Notes under the pieces: model-generated
The model's input: the letters and a program-made list of their open reading frames with translations, nothing else
Databases searched by the model: none
What the model was told of the DNA's origin: nothing
Made by a program: the position numbers and the translations under genes
Assembly: GCF_014696715.1 (NCBI RefSeq)
Contig: NZ_JACJQO010000002.1
Location: 186,001-250,000, forward strand
Source: Pseudanabaena sp. FACHB-2040
Lineage (GTDB): Bacteria; Cyanobacteriota; Cyanobacteriia; Phormidesmidales; Phormidesmidaceae
Reading direction: 5' to 3'
DNA length: 64,000 bases
In this document: positions 1 through 9,244 of the stretch, piece after piece
How positions within the stretch are numbered: the first letter of the stretch is position 1
Layout: each line of letters begins with the position of its first letter

Positions 1-1055
1 GATTCGTCTAGACGAGAAAAGGTACGTAGAGACAACACAATCTGACGAATCCGCTCAGAGCCAACTTTATAGGACTTCAGAATATCCTGCAGGTCGCCCA
101 GCATAAAATCCAGCTCTACCGCTTCAATCTGGTCAGCAATAGGCTGGACAGGCTCAGGGTAATGCGTTCTGTAGAGGTTGACTAAATGAGTCAACTCCTG
201 GATGTAAGTTCTGAGATAGCCGACGTTACCGTAAATAAAGTTGACTGGATTGTTGATTTCGTGGGCAATGCCTGCCACTAGCTGTCCCAGACTTGACATC
301 TTTTCGGTCTGAACCAGCTGAGCCTGCGTCTTTTTCAGCTTCTGTAGCGCTGCCTCTAACTGAGTTGCCTGCTGCTGGGCAAGTCGGGCACTGGTAGTAG
401 CCTGCTTGTAGAGTTCAGCCTGCCGAATCGCAACCCCAACCTGCTCAGCTAAAGCCTGCAGCAGCTCGGTCTCACTTTCCCGCCACTGGCGAGGTGCGGA
501 GCAATGATGGGCAATCAGCAGGCCCCACAGTTGGTCTCTCACGAGGACCGGCACGATCAGGTTTGCCCGCACCTGTAAGCTCTTGAGATAGTCCATATGG
601 CAGGTATCTAAACCCGCCGTCTCAATATCATCAATCGCCCGGACGTAACCACGGCCATACAGTTCCGCATATCCTCGAGGGAAGCAGCTGTCTGCTCCCA
701 TTTGCCCCAAAGTTTCTCGCCAGGGGGGAATCACATCCTCAATGACTACTTGCCCCTGCCAATTTTCGCCAAATCGATAAATCAGTACCCGGTCAGTTTC
801 TAGAAGACAGCGAACCTGACAAACCGTGGTTTGGAGAATCTGATCAAGCTGTAATGATTGCCGAATCTGCTGAGAAATTCGATAGAGCAGCTCATTTTGC
901 CGGGCCAGTTCTCGGAATTTAGCCTCTGACTGCTTCAGTCTGTCTTCTTCTGAGGGCTGTACCACACCAGTCAATGATAGAAAAGGTCCTTGGGTGGGGG
1001 AGAGATCCGAGCTTTTTGAGCAAGGATCGGGGTGAGCACTAACACCGGAGTACAT
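1..1055 (-). CDS. GAF-domain sensor histidine kinase (C-terminus cut by window edge)
   Basis: I read an open frame on the minus strand from an ATG at 1055 to the window edge with no stop; an in-frame TAG lies about 80 bp upstream with no other ATG between, which fixes the start. Residues about 60-215 form a GAF domain (GAF of phytochrome/cyanobacterial kinase type), followed by a Q-rich coiled coil and an H-box [12 protein letters not shown] with the phospho-accepting His near residue 265. The dimerisation helix pair continues to the edge; the ATPase domain must lie outside. It is a cytoplasmic autophosphorylating kinase without visible membrane segments. The GAF lacks an obvious Cys-His bilin-attachment pair, so light sensing cannot be claimed. 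It resembles the kinase at 6961-8601 in the coiled coil and H-box, suggesting paralogy. Confidence 0.85.
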   Translation of the reverse strand, partial: MYSGVSAHPDPCSKSSDLSPTQGPFLSLTGVVQPSEEDRLKQSEAKFRELARQNELLYRISQQIRQSLQLDQILQTTVCQVRCLLETDRVLIYRFGENWQGQVVIEDVIPPWRETLGQMGADSCFPRGYAELYGRGYVRAIDDIETAGLDTCHMDYLKSLQVRANLIVPVLVRDQLWGLLIAHHCSAPRQWRESETELLQALAEQVGVAIRQAELYKQATTSARLAQQQATQLEAALQKLKKTQAQLVQTEKMSSLGQLVAGIAHEINNPVNFIYGNVGYLRTYIQELTHLVNLYRTHYPEPVQPIADQIEAVELDFMLGDLQDILKSYKVGSERIRQIVLSLRTFSRLDE

Positions 1056-1943
1056 AGAAACCACGGGAACAAACCAATGAGAATGAAGTGACGATTTTCC
1101 TAAAGCTAACCCCAATCTGGTCGCCTACTTGAAAATTCAGCCAGAGTACGCAGGCTTTAAACTACCTAACTGCAAGCAGCAGATCAGGCAGATCTCCATT
1201 GGAAAAACCATTGGAGCATTACCTGAAATAGCTTTTTGTCAGCTCACAAACTGCAGTTTTTCTGCATGATTTCCTGAGCTGGGGTGGCTGATGACCCGGA
1301 GATGGACTTAGGGCTAGGGTAGCTTGTGATCTACTAGTGACCTATGGGGTTTATAGAAACCGGTAAATGCCCGTGACGAATCTTAATGGTAGGAATTCAC
1401 TCAAATGTAGACTCTGAATGCCTTTGAGCTTATCTACCGAAAGAAACAGTCTTCTGTAACGGTAGACTCTGATCGCCTTTGGGCCTATCTACCGAAAGGA
1501 ATAGTCTTCTATAACAGCTGGCAGTGTAGCATTTTTTACCAAGGCTTTTGAAATTCAGGAAAGAGTCTTTTACTCTTGGTTTCTGACCGATCTTGCTACG
1601 TGAAGGGGAATTAGATGGTCAAGCTTATTTGAGCAGAACACTTTTTCAGCTTTCAAGTTGCGATTAAAGGGCGTATGGCTGCAATAATCTCCCGAAAGCG
1701 AGAAGCCTGGGCCAAATTCAATCCCTTATTTTAGTTTTACAGGATTTCACCATTCTGTAGCAAGACTGGCCTGTAGCAAGTGTTGACTGCCGGGGCAAAG
1801 ACAAGGTCTACAAACCCCAGTGTACCCATGTTCGCCTGCTTATCTACCAAGCAGTTAGGCGTAACAAAGCCTAAAGGCCCCCTGACAACGGACTGAGCTG
1901 CAGGCCATGATGGATGAAAAAACAACAGGCTCAACGGTAAAAC
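1056..1943. other. Gene-poor intergenic region
   Basis: No convincing gene is seen in these about 890 bp. The region carries the tandem repeat at 1407-1515 and the promoters of the kinase to the left and of the TPR gene to the right. A minus-strand open frame reaching into the start of the TPR gene is Cys/Leu-rich without family resemblance and is treated as a shadow. Confidence 0.6.
1407..1515. repeat. Two tandem 54-bp imperfect repeats
   Basis: Units at 1407-1460 and 1462-1515 both begin GTAGACTCTGA and run through TATCTACCGAAAG to CAGTCTTCT or TAGTCTTCT and TAAC, differing at only a few positions. Each unit begins with GGTAGA (or TGTAGA) and carries TCTACC about 25 bp later, so the second can fold as a short hairpin (CGGTAGA with TCTACCG). 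The element is noncoding and lies between two genes reading away from each other. Confidence 0.75.
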
Positions 1944-3233
1944 ATGAGGCAATGGGCACAGGAGTGGAGCCAGAGACAGGCTGCTCGTTATCGTTACCGG
2001 CAGGGGCTGGACTTTTCTAGAAAGGGAGATCACGAGGCTGCGATCGCAGCCCTTACCGCAGCCCTCAATCACCATCCCCGACCAGCTCAAATCTACATTA
2101 CTCGCGGCATTACCCGTTGGCAGGCAGGCGATCTGCAAAATGCCCTGACAGACTTCACAGAAGCGACTCAAGATCAAGAGCTAGGAGCCAAAGCCTACGG
2201 CAACCGGGGTCTATTGCGTTACCAGTTAGGAGATGAACAGAGTGCCCTAGCAGACTGGGCCCAAGCCATCGCAGTTGGCCCTAGAGATGCGCGGGTCTAC
2301 TACAACCGGGCCCTACTGTTCATTCAAAAAGGTCGTTACTCAGAAGCGCTAGCCGATTTAAACCAAGCGTTGACCATTAACCCTAATCTGGCAGAAGCTT
2401 ATTACCATCGCGGCAATGTTTGCTACGAACTGCAGGACACTGACAGAGCCATTGCCGATTGGGAACTGGCTCTGTGCAACGACCTGCGTCTGGAGCAAGC
2501 CCGCCTGCGTCTCCAGCAAGTGCAGCAAAACCCCCTCGACGACTTGGGCCAAAAACTGCAGAGCGCTCTTACAGTGCAACAGGTACGCGTTGCCGTTAGC
2601 CAGAGCGGTAACCAGCTCGACATCGATATTCGGCGACCCAAGGGTAAAGGCGTAAACTACTTCACGCTGCCAGAACTGATTCGCAACCGCCTGATTGACT
2701 GGCAAGTCCCCGGCATTCGCAAGTTTCGGATCATCGGCAAAGTTGAAGAGCAGTCACTGCCGGAGTGGCAGCAGGTCTATACCCTCTACCAGGGACAGCC
2801 TAGCCCCCCGGCCTACTGGCGACTAGCCAGCCTCACCACGTTGCTCATCTTTCCGCCCCTAGGTATTGCGGCCATGGTCTATGCTTACCGGGTAGGAGAA
2901 TCCTATCGGCGAGGAGATTACCCGCTAGCCCTACAGGCCTCTAAAACCGTTAAGGCCCTATGCCTAATCGGAATTGGGGTAATGGGTTCAATTGGCGTGA
3001 TGGCCCTAGGCTATTTGGGCTTTACTCAGCTAAAGACGCTGCGATCCGGGCCAGAGCAACCTCGTCAGGCCCTCCTGCCGCAAGCCCTCCCCTTCACACC
3101 CCTCAAACCGCCGCTCCTGCTTGCTCCTGCTGGCGAGCAACTAGCTCCGGTAGGCTCATCAACTCATACTTCTCAAAGGGCTGGTGAATCCAGGGATTAC
3201 CGTCTAAATAGACTACGTGATAGTCAGGTTTGA
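1944..3233 (+). CDS. TPR protein with C-terminal CD225/dispanin-like membrane module
   Basis: The first about 195 residues are tandem tetratricopeptide repeats (for example the units containing AAIAALTAALNHHP, AYGNRGLLRYQLGD, ALADLNQALTINPNLAEAYYHRGNV), a protein-interaction scaffold. Residues about 291-355 contain two hydrophobic helices joined by a short polar loop: the first has FPPLGIAAMVYAYRV, then a loop with RRGDYPLALQASKTVKAL, then a second helix. That order, including PLGI, the GDY loop and the A-x-x-A-S-x-x-x-K pattern, matches the CD225 (dispanin/IFITM-like) family. An ATG 30 bp upstream is followed by a stop, so ATG 1944 is the start. The last 43 codons overlap the convergent phosphoribosyltransferase gene. 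Function unknown; a membrane-tethered assembly protein is a reasonable inference. Confidence 0.85.
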   Translation: MRQWAQEWSQRQAARYRYRQGLDFSRKGDHEAAIAALTAALNHHPRPAQIYITRGITRWQAGDLQNALTDFTEATQDQELGAKAYGNRGLLRYQLGDEQSALADWAQAIAVGPRDARVYYNRALLFIQKGRYSEALADLNQALTINPNLAEAYYHRGNVCYELQDTDRAIADWELALCNDLRLEQARLRLQQVQQNPLDDLGQKLQSALTVQQVRVAVSQSGNQLDIDIRRPKGKGVNYFTLPELIRNRLIDWQVPGIRKFRIIGKVEEQSLPEWQQVYTLYQGQPSPPAYWRLASLTTLLIFPPLGIAAMVYAYRVGESYRRGDYPLALQASKTVKALCLIGIGVMGSIGVMALGYLGFTQLKTLRSGPEQPRQALLPQALPFTPLKPPLLLAPAGEQLAPVGSSTHTSQRAGESRDYRLNRLRDSQV

Positions 3234-3633
3234 CCTCGGAGCAAGCCTTTTGCCAAAGCACAGCCGTCCGTAGCTCGTCGATGTAGAAGCCGTATTTGTG
3301 CTGTAACCAGGCAATTGCCCGTCTCAAACTTTGGCCAGAGTCTACCAAATCATCCACCAGCAACACGCGACTGCCAAGGTTTGGCGTGGTCATACTCAAG
3401 TCTTTAGAAAAGGTAATAGCCCCTCTCATGCGGTTGTCTTGTCCTCCGTAGGAGGCAGTAGAGAGAATCGCCAGCGGCACATCGTACAGGCGGCAAAGGA
3501 TGTCGCCAATGCGTAGCCCCCCTTTAGCTAGACAGACAATCTGGTTGAACTCCCAGCCCGACTCGTGAATCTGAATAGCTAACCGTTCGATATCTCGATG
3601 GTAATCGTCCCAGGTGACATAGTAATCAGACAT
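3103..3633 (-). CDS. Phosphoribosyltransferase
   Basis: This 176-residue type I phosphoribosyltransferase carries the PRPP-binding signature VLLVDDLVDSG around residue 94, preceded by a CLAKGGLRIGD loop. The size, the tryptophan-rich front end and the C-terminal NPWIHQPFEKYE resemble xanthine/guanine phosphoribosyltransferase-like proteins, which transfer ribose-5-phosphate from PRPP to a purine base; the actual base is not decided by the sequence. ATG 3633 is chosen because the longer frame to 3645 begins at TTG. The 3' end overlaps the convergent TPR gene by 131 bp, with conserved C-terminal residues inside the overlap, so this frame is the better supported one there. Confidence 0.85.
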   Translation of the reverse strand: MSDYYVTWDDYHRDIERLAIQIHESGWEFNQIVCLAKGGLRIGDILCRLYDVPLAILSTASYGGQDNRMRGAITFSKDLSMTTPNLGSRVLLVDDLVDSGQSLRRAIAWLQHKYGFYIDELRTAVLWQKACSEVKPDYHVVYLDGNPWIHQPFEKYELMSLPELVARQQEQAGAAV

Positions 3634-3726
3634 AGTGTGCCGCAACCAATCGCAATGTAGCCGATTCTGGAATGGGGCAATAATACACTGAGGACGCTAC
3701 TTACAGAGACACTCAGTAGACACAGC

Positions 3727-5142
3727 ATGGCTCAGGATTTCCCCCAACCCCCCACATCTCCCTCTCCGGCTCCCGGCAAACTCAGTTTTCGGGCCAAACT
3801 AGCTTTTGGTGCAGGGGACATGGGAGCTGGCATGACCTCTAACCTGATTGCTTTCTCCTTTCTCATTTTTCTGACCAGTGCTGCTGGGCTCGATCCTCTG
3901 ATCGCCGGAACGGTGCTGTTAATCGGCAAAGTTTGGGACGCCGTTAACGATCCGATGGTGGGCTACCTGAGCGATCGCATTCATACCCGCTGGGGCCGCC
4001 GCTATCCTTGGATGTTTTTGGGGGCGCTGCCCTTTGGCCTAACCTTTTTTCTCATGTGGCTGGTGCCAGATCTAGGTCAAACCGGCAAGTTCTGGTACTA
4101 CGTGTTGACCTCAGTGCTATTCCAGGTGTTTTTTACCGTAGTCAACCTGCCCTACACCACGCTAACCGCTGAGCTGTCCCAAGACTATGATGAACGAACA
4201 GAATTGACGGCTTTTCGACTAGCTTCATCGCTGGTAGGGGCCATTGGAGCCTTGGCACTGGGCCTGGTTGTCACCCAGTTCATTGCTGTCGAGCAGCAGC
4301 AGTATTTGGCGCTGGGGGGGCTGTGTGCGGTGCTATCGGTGCTGCCCATCTTTTGGTGCATCTTTGGCACTTATCCCTTCGCTAAGCGGCAGCTCCAAGC
4401 AAACCCGGTCTTGATAGAAGATCCTTCAACCCGGATCCCTTTTCTAGCCCAGCTCAAGATTGTCTTTTCCAACCGGGCCTTCCTGGTGATCGTGGGCATC
4501 TATATGTTTTCCTGGCTGGCCCTCCAGGCCACGGCCAGCATCATCCCCTTCTACGTCACCTTCTGGATGGGGATAGATTCCTATTTCTTGCCTGCCCTAC
4601 TGGTTCAGGGAACCGCCATTCCCATGATGTTTGTGGTCAACCTGATCAGCAAACGGGTCGGCAAGCAGGGCGCTTTTTATATTGGCATCGGTAGCTGGCT
4701 AATTGTGCAGATGGGCCTCTTTTTCCTACAGCCCGGACAAACGGCGGCTCTGTATCTGCTATGTATGGCCGCTAGTTTTGGCGTGGCCACCGCTTACGTA
4801 GTGCCCTGGGCAATGCTGCCCGATGTAATTGAACTAGACGAGTTGCAGACTGGTCAGCGGCGAGAAGGCATTTTCTATGCCTTTATGACCCTGTTGCAAA
4901 AATTTGGGCTGGCCCTAGGGCTATTTCTAGTCGGGGCTGCGCTGGAAGGCTCTGGCTTCGTCTCAGAAGCCGTTCAGCAGCCAGACTCTGCCCTGACCGC
5001 CATCCGCCTCTTTATGGGGCCATTGCCAATGCTGATGCTGATCGCGTCCATGATCATCATCCGCTTCTACCCAATTACTCGTCATGTTCATGAGGAGATG
5101 CTGCTGAAGCTAGCAGAGCGCAGAAAGCAAAGTGCCCAATAG
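3727..5142 (+). CDS. MFS transporter, GPH (MelB-like) sugar:cation symporter family
   Basis: About twelve hydrophobic segments span 471 residues. The motif WDAVNDPMVGYLSDR in the loop after helix 2, followed by TRWGRRYPWM, is the hallmark of the glycoside-pentoside-hexuronide:cation symporter family, where the first Asp pair binds the coupling cation. The DELQTGQRREGIFYA stretch late in the protein is the matching C-terminal half signature of the family. The N-terminus is a Pro/Ser-rich cytoplasmic tail. Substrate is not deducible. It is divergent from the phosphoribosyltransferase (93 bp apart) and followed by the helicase on the same strand with an 84-bp gap. Confidence 0.88.
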   Translation: MAQDFPQPPTSPSPAPGKLSFRAKLAFGAGDMGAGMTSNLIAFSFLIFLTSAAGLDPLIAGTVLLIGKVWDAVNDPMVGYLSDRIHTRWGRRYPWMFLGALPFGLTFFLMWLVPDLGQTGKFWYYVLTSVLFQVFFTVVNLPYTTLTAELSQDYDERTELTAFRLASSLVGAIGALALGLVVTQFIAVEQQQYLALGGLCAVLSVLPIFWCIFGTYPFAKRQLQANPVLIEDPSTRIPFLAQLKIVFSNRAFLVIVGIYMFSWLALQATASIIPFYVTFWMGIDSYFLPALLVQGTAIPMMFVVNLISKRVGKQGAFYIGIGSWLIVQMGLFFLQPGQTAALYLLCMAASFGVATAYVVPWAMLPDVIELDELQTGQRREGIFYAFMTLLQKFGLALGLFLVGAALEGSGFVSEAVQQPDSALTAIRLFMGPLPMLMLIASMIIIRFYPITRHVHEEMLLKLAERRKQSAQ

Positions 5143-5226
5143 ATTAGGCCGGTTCGGCGCGGCATGCCATTAGTAGGGGCGTATTATGATGATCCCTGAG
5201 CAGAGCATCTGTACGTACCTACCCCC

Positions 5227-6819
5227 ATGACCGCACCTGCGCCCCGCCCCCCCCAACTGCGCCCCTATCAAATCGAGCTGATCAACGACCTGTACCGCAA
5301 GCTCAACGAGGGCCATAAGCGGGTCGCCATAATCGCTGGGACCGGGGCCGGTAAGACCGTCATCAGCGGCCAGATCTGCGCCCACGCCGAAGCTGCTGGA
5401 AAACGGCTGATGTTTCTGGTACACCTGGATGTGCTGGTGGGGCAAACCTACGAGAAGATGAAAGCCTTTGGCCTGCACTGCGGCTTTATTAAAGCTGGGT
5501 GGGAGGAAGATCAATCGGCCCCCATCCAGATTGCCAGCGTGCAAACTATGGCCCAGCGCAAGTGGTGGCGCACTTGGCCCGCAGATGTAGTGTTTTACGA
5601 TGAGGGTCACACCACTTTGTTCAGCCGAGTTGGCAAAGCCGTTCTTTATAAAACTCATCCCCACGCTACGCATTTGGTGATGACTGCCACACCGGAACGG
5701 CTAGGCCAAGACCAGCTAGGCGAACACCTCGAAACCCTGGTAGCCTCTCCGATCCCAAGCGACCTTCAGCAGATGGGATTTCTAGCGCCCATGCGCTACT
5801 ACAGCATGCCGCCAGATGGAGTTGTCAACCTCAAGGGCGTTAAAACCGTGAAGGGCGACTACGACGAGGCCGGACTAAAGAATGCTTGCGATCGCCCTGA
5901 GCTGATCGACAAAATTGTGCGCGAATGGCAGCGCCTCGTTTCCAGCAAGCGCACTATCGCCTTCTGTGTAGATATTGAGCACGCTCGCCACGTGGCCAAT
6001 GCCTTCCGCCAAGCGGGAATTCCTTCAGATACGGTTGAAGGCGGCACACCGATTAAGGAGAGGCAGCGCATGTATGCCGACCTGCGGGATGAAAAAATCC
6101 TGGTGTTGACCTCTTGCAACGTAATCAGCATTGGCTTTGATGAACCCAGCGTAGAAGTAGGGTTATTACTGCGGCCCACCCAATCGAGTGCCCTACATTT
6201 TCAGCAGATTGGTAGGGTCATGCGAATTTCCCCTCAGACGGGCAAGCAATACGGCATGATTCTCGATCAGGCGGGCAACCTAGAACGCTTAGGTTTTCCG
6301 GAGGACATCAAGGAATATCACCTGCCAATGAAAAAGGAGGGTTCTGGTAGTGGTAACCCGCCGCCTACGAAGCCCTGCCCTCAGTGTGGTCGCATTGTCC
6401 ATGCTTTTATTGTTAAGTGCCCCGACTGCGGCCACCAATGGATTAGCGAACGGCCTTTGAACCTGGAGGACATGGTGGAAATTTACTCCGCTGACCAGGC
6501 TCACCAAATTAACGACATCCCTACGCTGATCGAGCTGTTCCACAGTCATCGCCGCCGGGCTTACCTGCGGGGCAACGCGCCTACTTGGTCAGAGCGGTCG
6601 TTTTGGGAGCACTGCGGCCGCTGGCCTAAGGATAACTGGTACAGAGGCTCACTTTTTGGCCTGCGGCCTACGCCCCAGCAGCAGCTAGAGTATCTGAACT
6701 ACCTGCAAAAAAGCGCTAAACGTCTGGGTAAGCAAGGCGACTGGATCGTAGCTGAGTTTGAGAAGGAGTGTGGGATGGGTAGCTTTGCACAGGTTTCGGC
6801 TCTGCGGCAGGCGATCTGA
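5227..6819 (+). CDS. DEAD/DEAH-box (SF2) helicase with C-terminal zinc ribbon
   Basis: The 530-residue protein shows the SF2 order: Q-like LRPYQIELI, Walker A AGTGAGKT (about residue 37), Walker B box DEGH, TATPERLG (motif III), a conserved TIAFCVDIEHA second RecA domain, and motif VI QQIGRVMRISPQTGKQY. Near residues 383-405 lies a four-cysteine zinc ribbon (CPQC and CPDCGHQW). It should unwind or translocate on nucleic acid using ATP. The overall plan is like UvrB/RecQ-type restriction-like helicases found as single genes in cyanobacteria and phage; no nuclease or methylase domain is fused and no restriction partner is adjacent. Confidence 0.85.
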   Translation: MTAPAPRPPQLRPYQIELINDLYRKLNEGHKRVAIIAGTGAGKTVISGQICAHAEAAGKRLMFLVHLDVLVGQTYEKMKAFGLHCGFIKAGWEEDQSAPIQIASVQTMAQRKWWRTWPADVVFYDEGHTTLFSRVGKAVLYKTHPHATHLVMTATPERLGQDQLGEHLETLVASPIPSDLQQMGFLAPMRYYSMPPDGVVNLKGVKTVKGDYDEAGLKNACDRPELIDKIVREWQRLVSSKRTIAFCVDIEHARHVANAFRQAGIPSDTVEGGTPIKERQRMYADLRDEKILVLTSCNVISIGFDEPSVEVGLLLRPTQSSALHFQQIGRVMRISPQTGKQYGMILDQAGNLERLGFPEDIKEYHLPMKKEGSGSGNPPPTKPCPQCGRIVHAFIVKCPDCGHQWISERPLNLEDMVEIYSADQAHQINDIPTLIELFHSHRRRAYLRGNAPTWSERSFWEHCGRWPKDNWYRGSLFGLRPTPQQQLEYLNYLQKSAKRLGKQGDWIVAEFEKECGMGSFAQVSALRQAI

Positions 6820-6960
6820 TTTTGCAAACACAGTCCGGTGTTGCGGGAATCAGGCGGTTGGGCAGACTAAAAACAATACTAAAAGACATGCTCCGGCCCC
6901 AGTGGACCTGCCTGTGAACTGCGACCCATTGCCCTGAATCCTAGATCCAACCACCGTTCT

Positions 6961-8601
6961 ATGATCCCAGCACCTTTTCCGGAGAATGAAGAGCAGCGGA
7001 TTGCCAAGCTACTGAGCTACGACATCCTAGATACCTCCGCTGAAACGGCTTACGATGACCTGACTGCAATTGCCGCTTACATCTGCCAAACACCAATTGC
7101 GTTAGTAAGCCTGGTTGATCGCGATCGCCAGTGGTTTAAGTCAAAGGTTGGCATTGATGCTGAAGAAACGCCGCGTGATGTTGCCTTTTGTGCCCATGCC
7201 ATTCTCCAGCCCGACGTGCTGGTAGTTCCCGACGCAGCTCAAGACGAACGGTTTGCGGACAATCCTTTAGTGGCCTCCGACCCCAACATTCGCTTTTATG
7301 CAGGGACTCCGTTAACCACCCCCGACGGCTATACGCTGGGTACGCTGTGCGTGATTGATTACCAGCCTCGCCATCTAACACCAGAACAGTATTCGGCTTT
7401 ACAGGCTCTAGGACGACAGCTGATCAGCCAGCTTGAACTCAGGCTCAAAGTGGTTGATCTAAATCATGAAATGGAGCAGCGCCAGCAGGCTCAGGACCAG
7501 TTACTTGAGCTAAATCAGGCATTGGAACAGCGGGTAATCGATCGGACTGCGGAGCTTCAGGCTATTAACACCCAGCTCAGACTAGAGATTGCCGTTCGTC
7601 AGCAGACTGAACGGTTTTTGAAACAGTCTCAGTGCGAACTCAAAACTCAGGCACACCAGCTTCAGGGCACTCTGGATCAGCTCAAGCAAACTCAGACTCA
7701 TCTAGTACAGTCTGAAAAGATATCGGCTTTGGGCTTACTGGTTGCAGGCATTGCTCATGAGATCAACAATCCTGTCAACTTCATTTCTGGCAATATCGAC
7801 TATGGCATCCGCTACGCTAACGATTTGCTAGATTTGGTCCGTCTTTATCAGGCTGAGTATCCTCATCCCCCTGCCACCATTCAGGAGACAATCGACGAAA
7901 TTGAGCTAGAGCATTTGGCAGAAGACTTGCCTAAGCTAATGGCTTCGATGAAGGTTGGCACCCAGCGCATTCGTGAAATTATCACGTCACTCAAAAACTT
8001 CTCGCGGACGGATAGCCACAAGAAAAAGCTGACGGATTTGCATGAGGGCATACAGGGTGCTCTGATGATTCTGCGGCACCGCTTGAAGGCCCAGCCGAAT
8101 CGACCTGAGATTGAATTGCGGCAAGTCTATGAGGATCTGCCACCTGTAATGTGCAACATTGGGCAGCTCAACCAGGTATTTATGAATCTCATTTCAAATG
8201 CGGTTGATGCTCTAGACGAAGCCCATGCCAGTGGCAAGCTAACGGCTCCCCCAACAATTACCCTTCATGTAACCCGCCTCGAAGGTGATTGGGTCAGCAT
8301 TGTGGTAAAAGATAACGGGCCAGGTATTGATTCGGATATACAGGCCCATATCTTTGAGTCGTTCTTCACCACCAAAGCACTTGGCAAAGGAACGGGTTTA
8401 GGGCTATCTATCAGTCATCAAATTGTTACGCAAGCTCATCAGGGCAGGCTCGTTTGCTACTCGGCTCCTGGAGAGGGCACCGAGTTTCACATCGAGCTGC
8501 CTTGCCAACCACTAACTATGCCAGAAGGTTTAGGCAGCAAAGGGGCAGGGGGGCAACTGGTCACTTCATTGGCCAAACTGCTGAATTACCCAGCGCAGTA
8601 G
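6961..8601 (+). CDS. GAF-domain sensor histidine kinase
   Basis: A 546-residue cytoplasmic kinase. Residues about 10-165 are a GAF domain opening with the common [15 protein letters not shown] motif and containing [12 protein letters not shown] and FYAGTPL; residues about 165-255 are a long coiled coil; the H-box [16 protein letters not shown] puts the phosphorylated His at residue 266; N box (LISNAVDAL), G1 (DNGPGID) and G2 ([14 protein letters not shown]) complete the ATPase domain by residue 520. The two-component partner is not adjacent. Its 3' end overlaps the convergent DUF4112 gene by 36 bp. Confidence 0.9.
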   Translation: MIPAPFPENEEQRIAKLLSYDILDTSAETAYDDLTAIAAYICQTPIALVSLVDRDRQWFKSKVGIDAEETPRDVAFCAHAILQPDVLVVPDAAQDERFADNPLVASDPNIRFYAGTPLTTPDGYTLGTLCVIDYQPRHLTPEQYSALQALGRQLISQLELRLKVVDLNHEMEQRQQAQDQLLELNQALEQRVIDRTAELQAINTQLRLEIAVRQQTERFLKQSQCELKTQAHQLQGTLDQLKQTQTHLVQSEKISALGLLVAGIAHEINNPVNFISGNIDYGIRYANDLLDLVRLYQAEYPHPPATIQETIDEIELEHLAEDLPKLMASMKVGTQRIREIITSLKNFSRTDSHKKKLTDLHEGIQGALMILRHRLKAQPNRPEIELRQVYEDLPPVMCNIGQLNQVFMNLISNAVDALDEAHASGKLTAPPTITLHVTRLEGDWVSIVVKDNGPGIDSDIQAHIFESFFTTKALGKGTGLGLSISHQIVTQAHQGRLVCYSAPGEGTEFHIELPCQPLTMPEGLGSKGAGGQLVTSLAKLLNYPAQ

Positions 8602-9063
8602 CAGCAGGGAAATAGCCACACACCCAATCAACACTAGAATCAGGCCGACAATTAGCAGCACGGCAAACCAGCGGTTGCGGGCATGAGTGACTGGCGGCAG
8701 CTTTAGGTGTTCTTCTAGCAGCCGCATGTTGCGAACATTAGATTTCCAGGTGGCATCGAACAGGTCGCCCGCTACTGGAATCGTACCCGCTAGAGTTTCT
8801 AACAAAATGTTGAAGGCCATTTGGCTCAGCATTGCCTTAGAGGCTCCCATCCGGGCGGCTTCTAGCACAATGTAGCTAGACATCAGTAGTCCAGCCGTGT
8901 CGCCACCGCCGGGTAAGAGGCCAATAATGGGGTCAAGGCCAAAGCGAAACCGGGTGCCGGGAATTGCGATCGCATTGTCCAGCCAGTAGCTCAAGTTACG
9001 CAACCGAGCAATTCGAGCAGAAGCAGGAGAAGCGGGCAGACTCGATGGGCGAGGCGTGTTCAT
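8566..9063 (-). CDS. DUF4112-family membrane protein
   Basis: A 165-residue protein whose middle, with the motif [14 protein letters not shown] and the later [19 protein letters not shown], matches the DUF4112 family of small membrane proteins of unknown function. A strongly hydrophobic helix near the C-terminus (about 125-150) is a membrane anchor; a second, Gly-rich segment may be re-entrant. ATG 9063 is chosen over an in-frame TTG at 9075. The gene overlaps the kinase 3' end and has a short 5' gap to the divergent NmrA-like gene. Confidence 0.8.
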   Translation of the reverse strand: MNTPRPSSLPASPASARIARLRNLSYWLDNAIAIPGTRFRFGLDPIIGLLPGGGDTAGLLMSSYIVLEAARMGASKAMLSQMAFNILLETLAGTIPVAGDLFDATWKSNVRNMRLLEEHLKLPPVTHARNRWFAVLLIVGLILVLIGCVAISLLLLRWVIQQFGQ

Positions 9064-9244
9064 TGGAAAACCCAAGATCTATGCAGTTCTATAATTGTCG
9101 CTTCAATCAACGTTGTATCCTTTTATTCCTATGACTCCGGTCTATATCTGCACAATCTGCAAGATACGGTAGGCTGGGGCTAGACAGCTAGCGGGTTGTG
9201 CGATCGCGCCCAGCCTGCAAGCGACCCGTAGCGTTCTAGATGCC

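Noticed and set aside
1407-1515. CRISPR array
   Set aside because: Only two units, joined by one base, no spacers of constant length, no cas genes.
1737-2177. Minus-strand frame of 146 codons
   Set aside because: Antisense to the start of the TPR gene, Cys/Leu-rich, no family resemblance.
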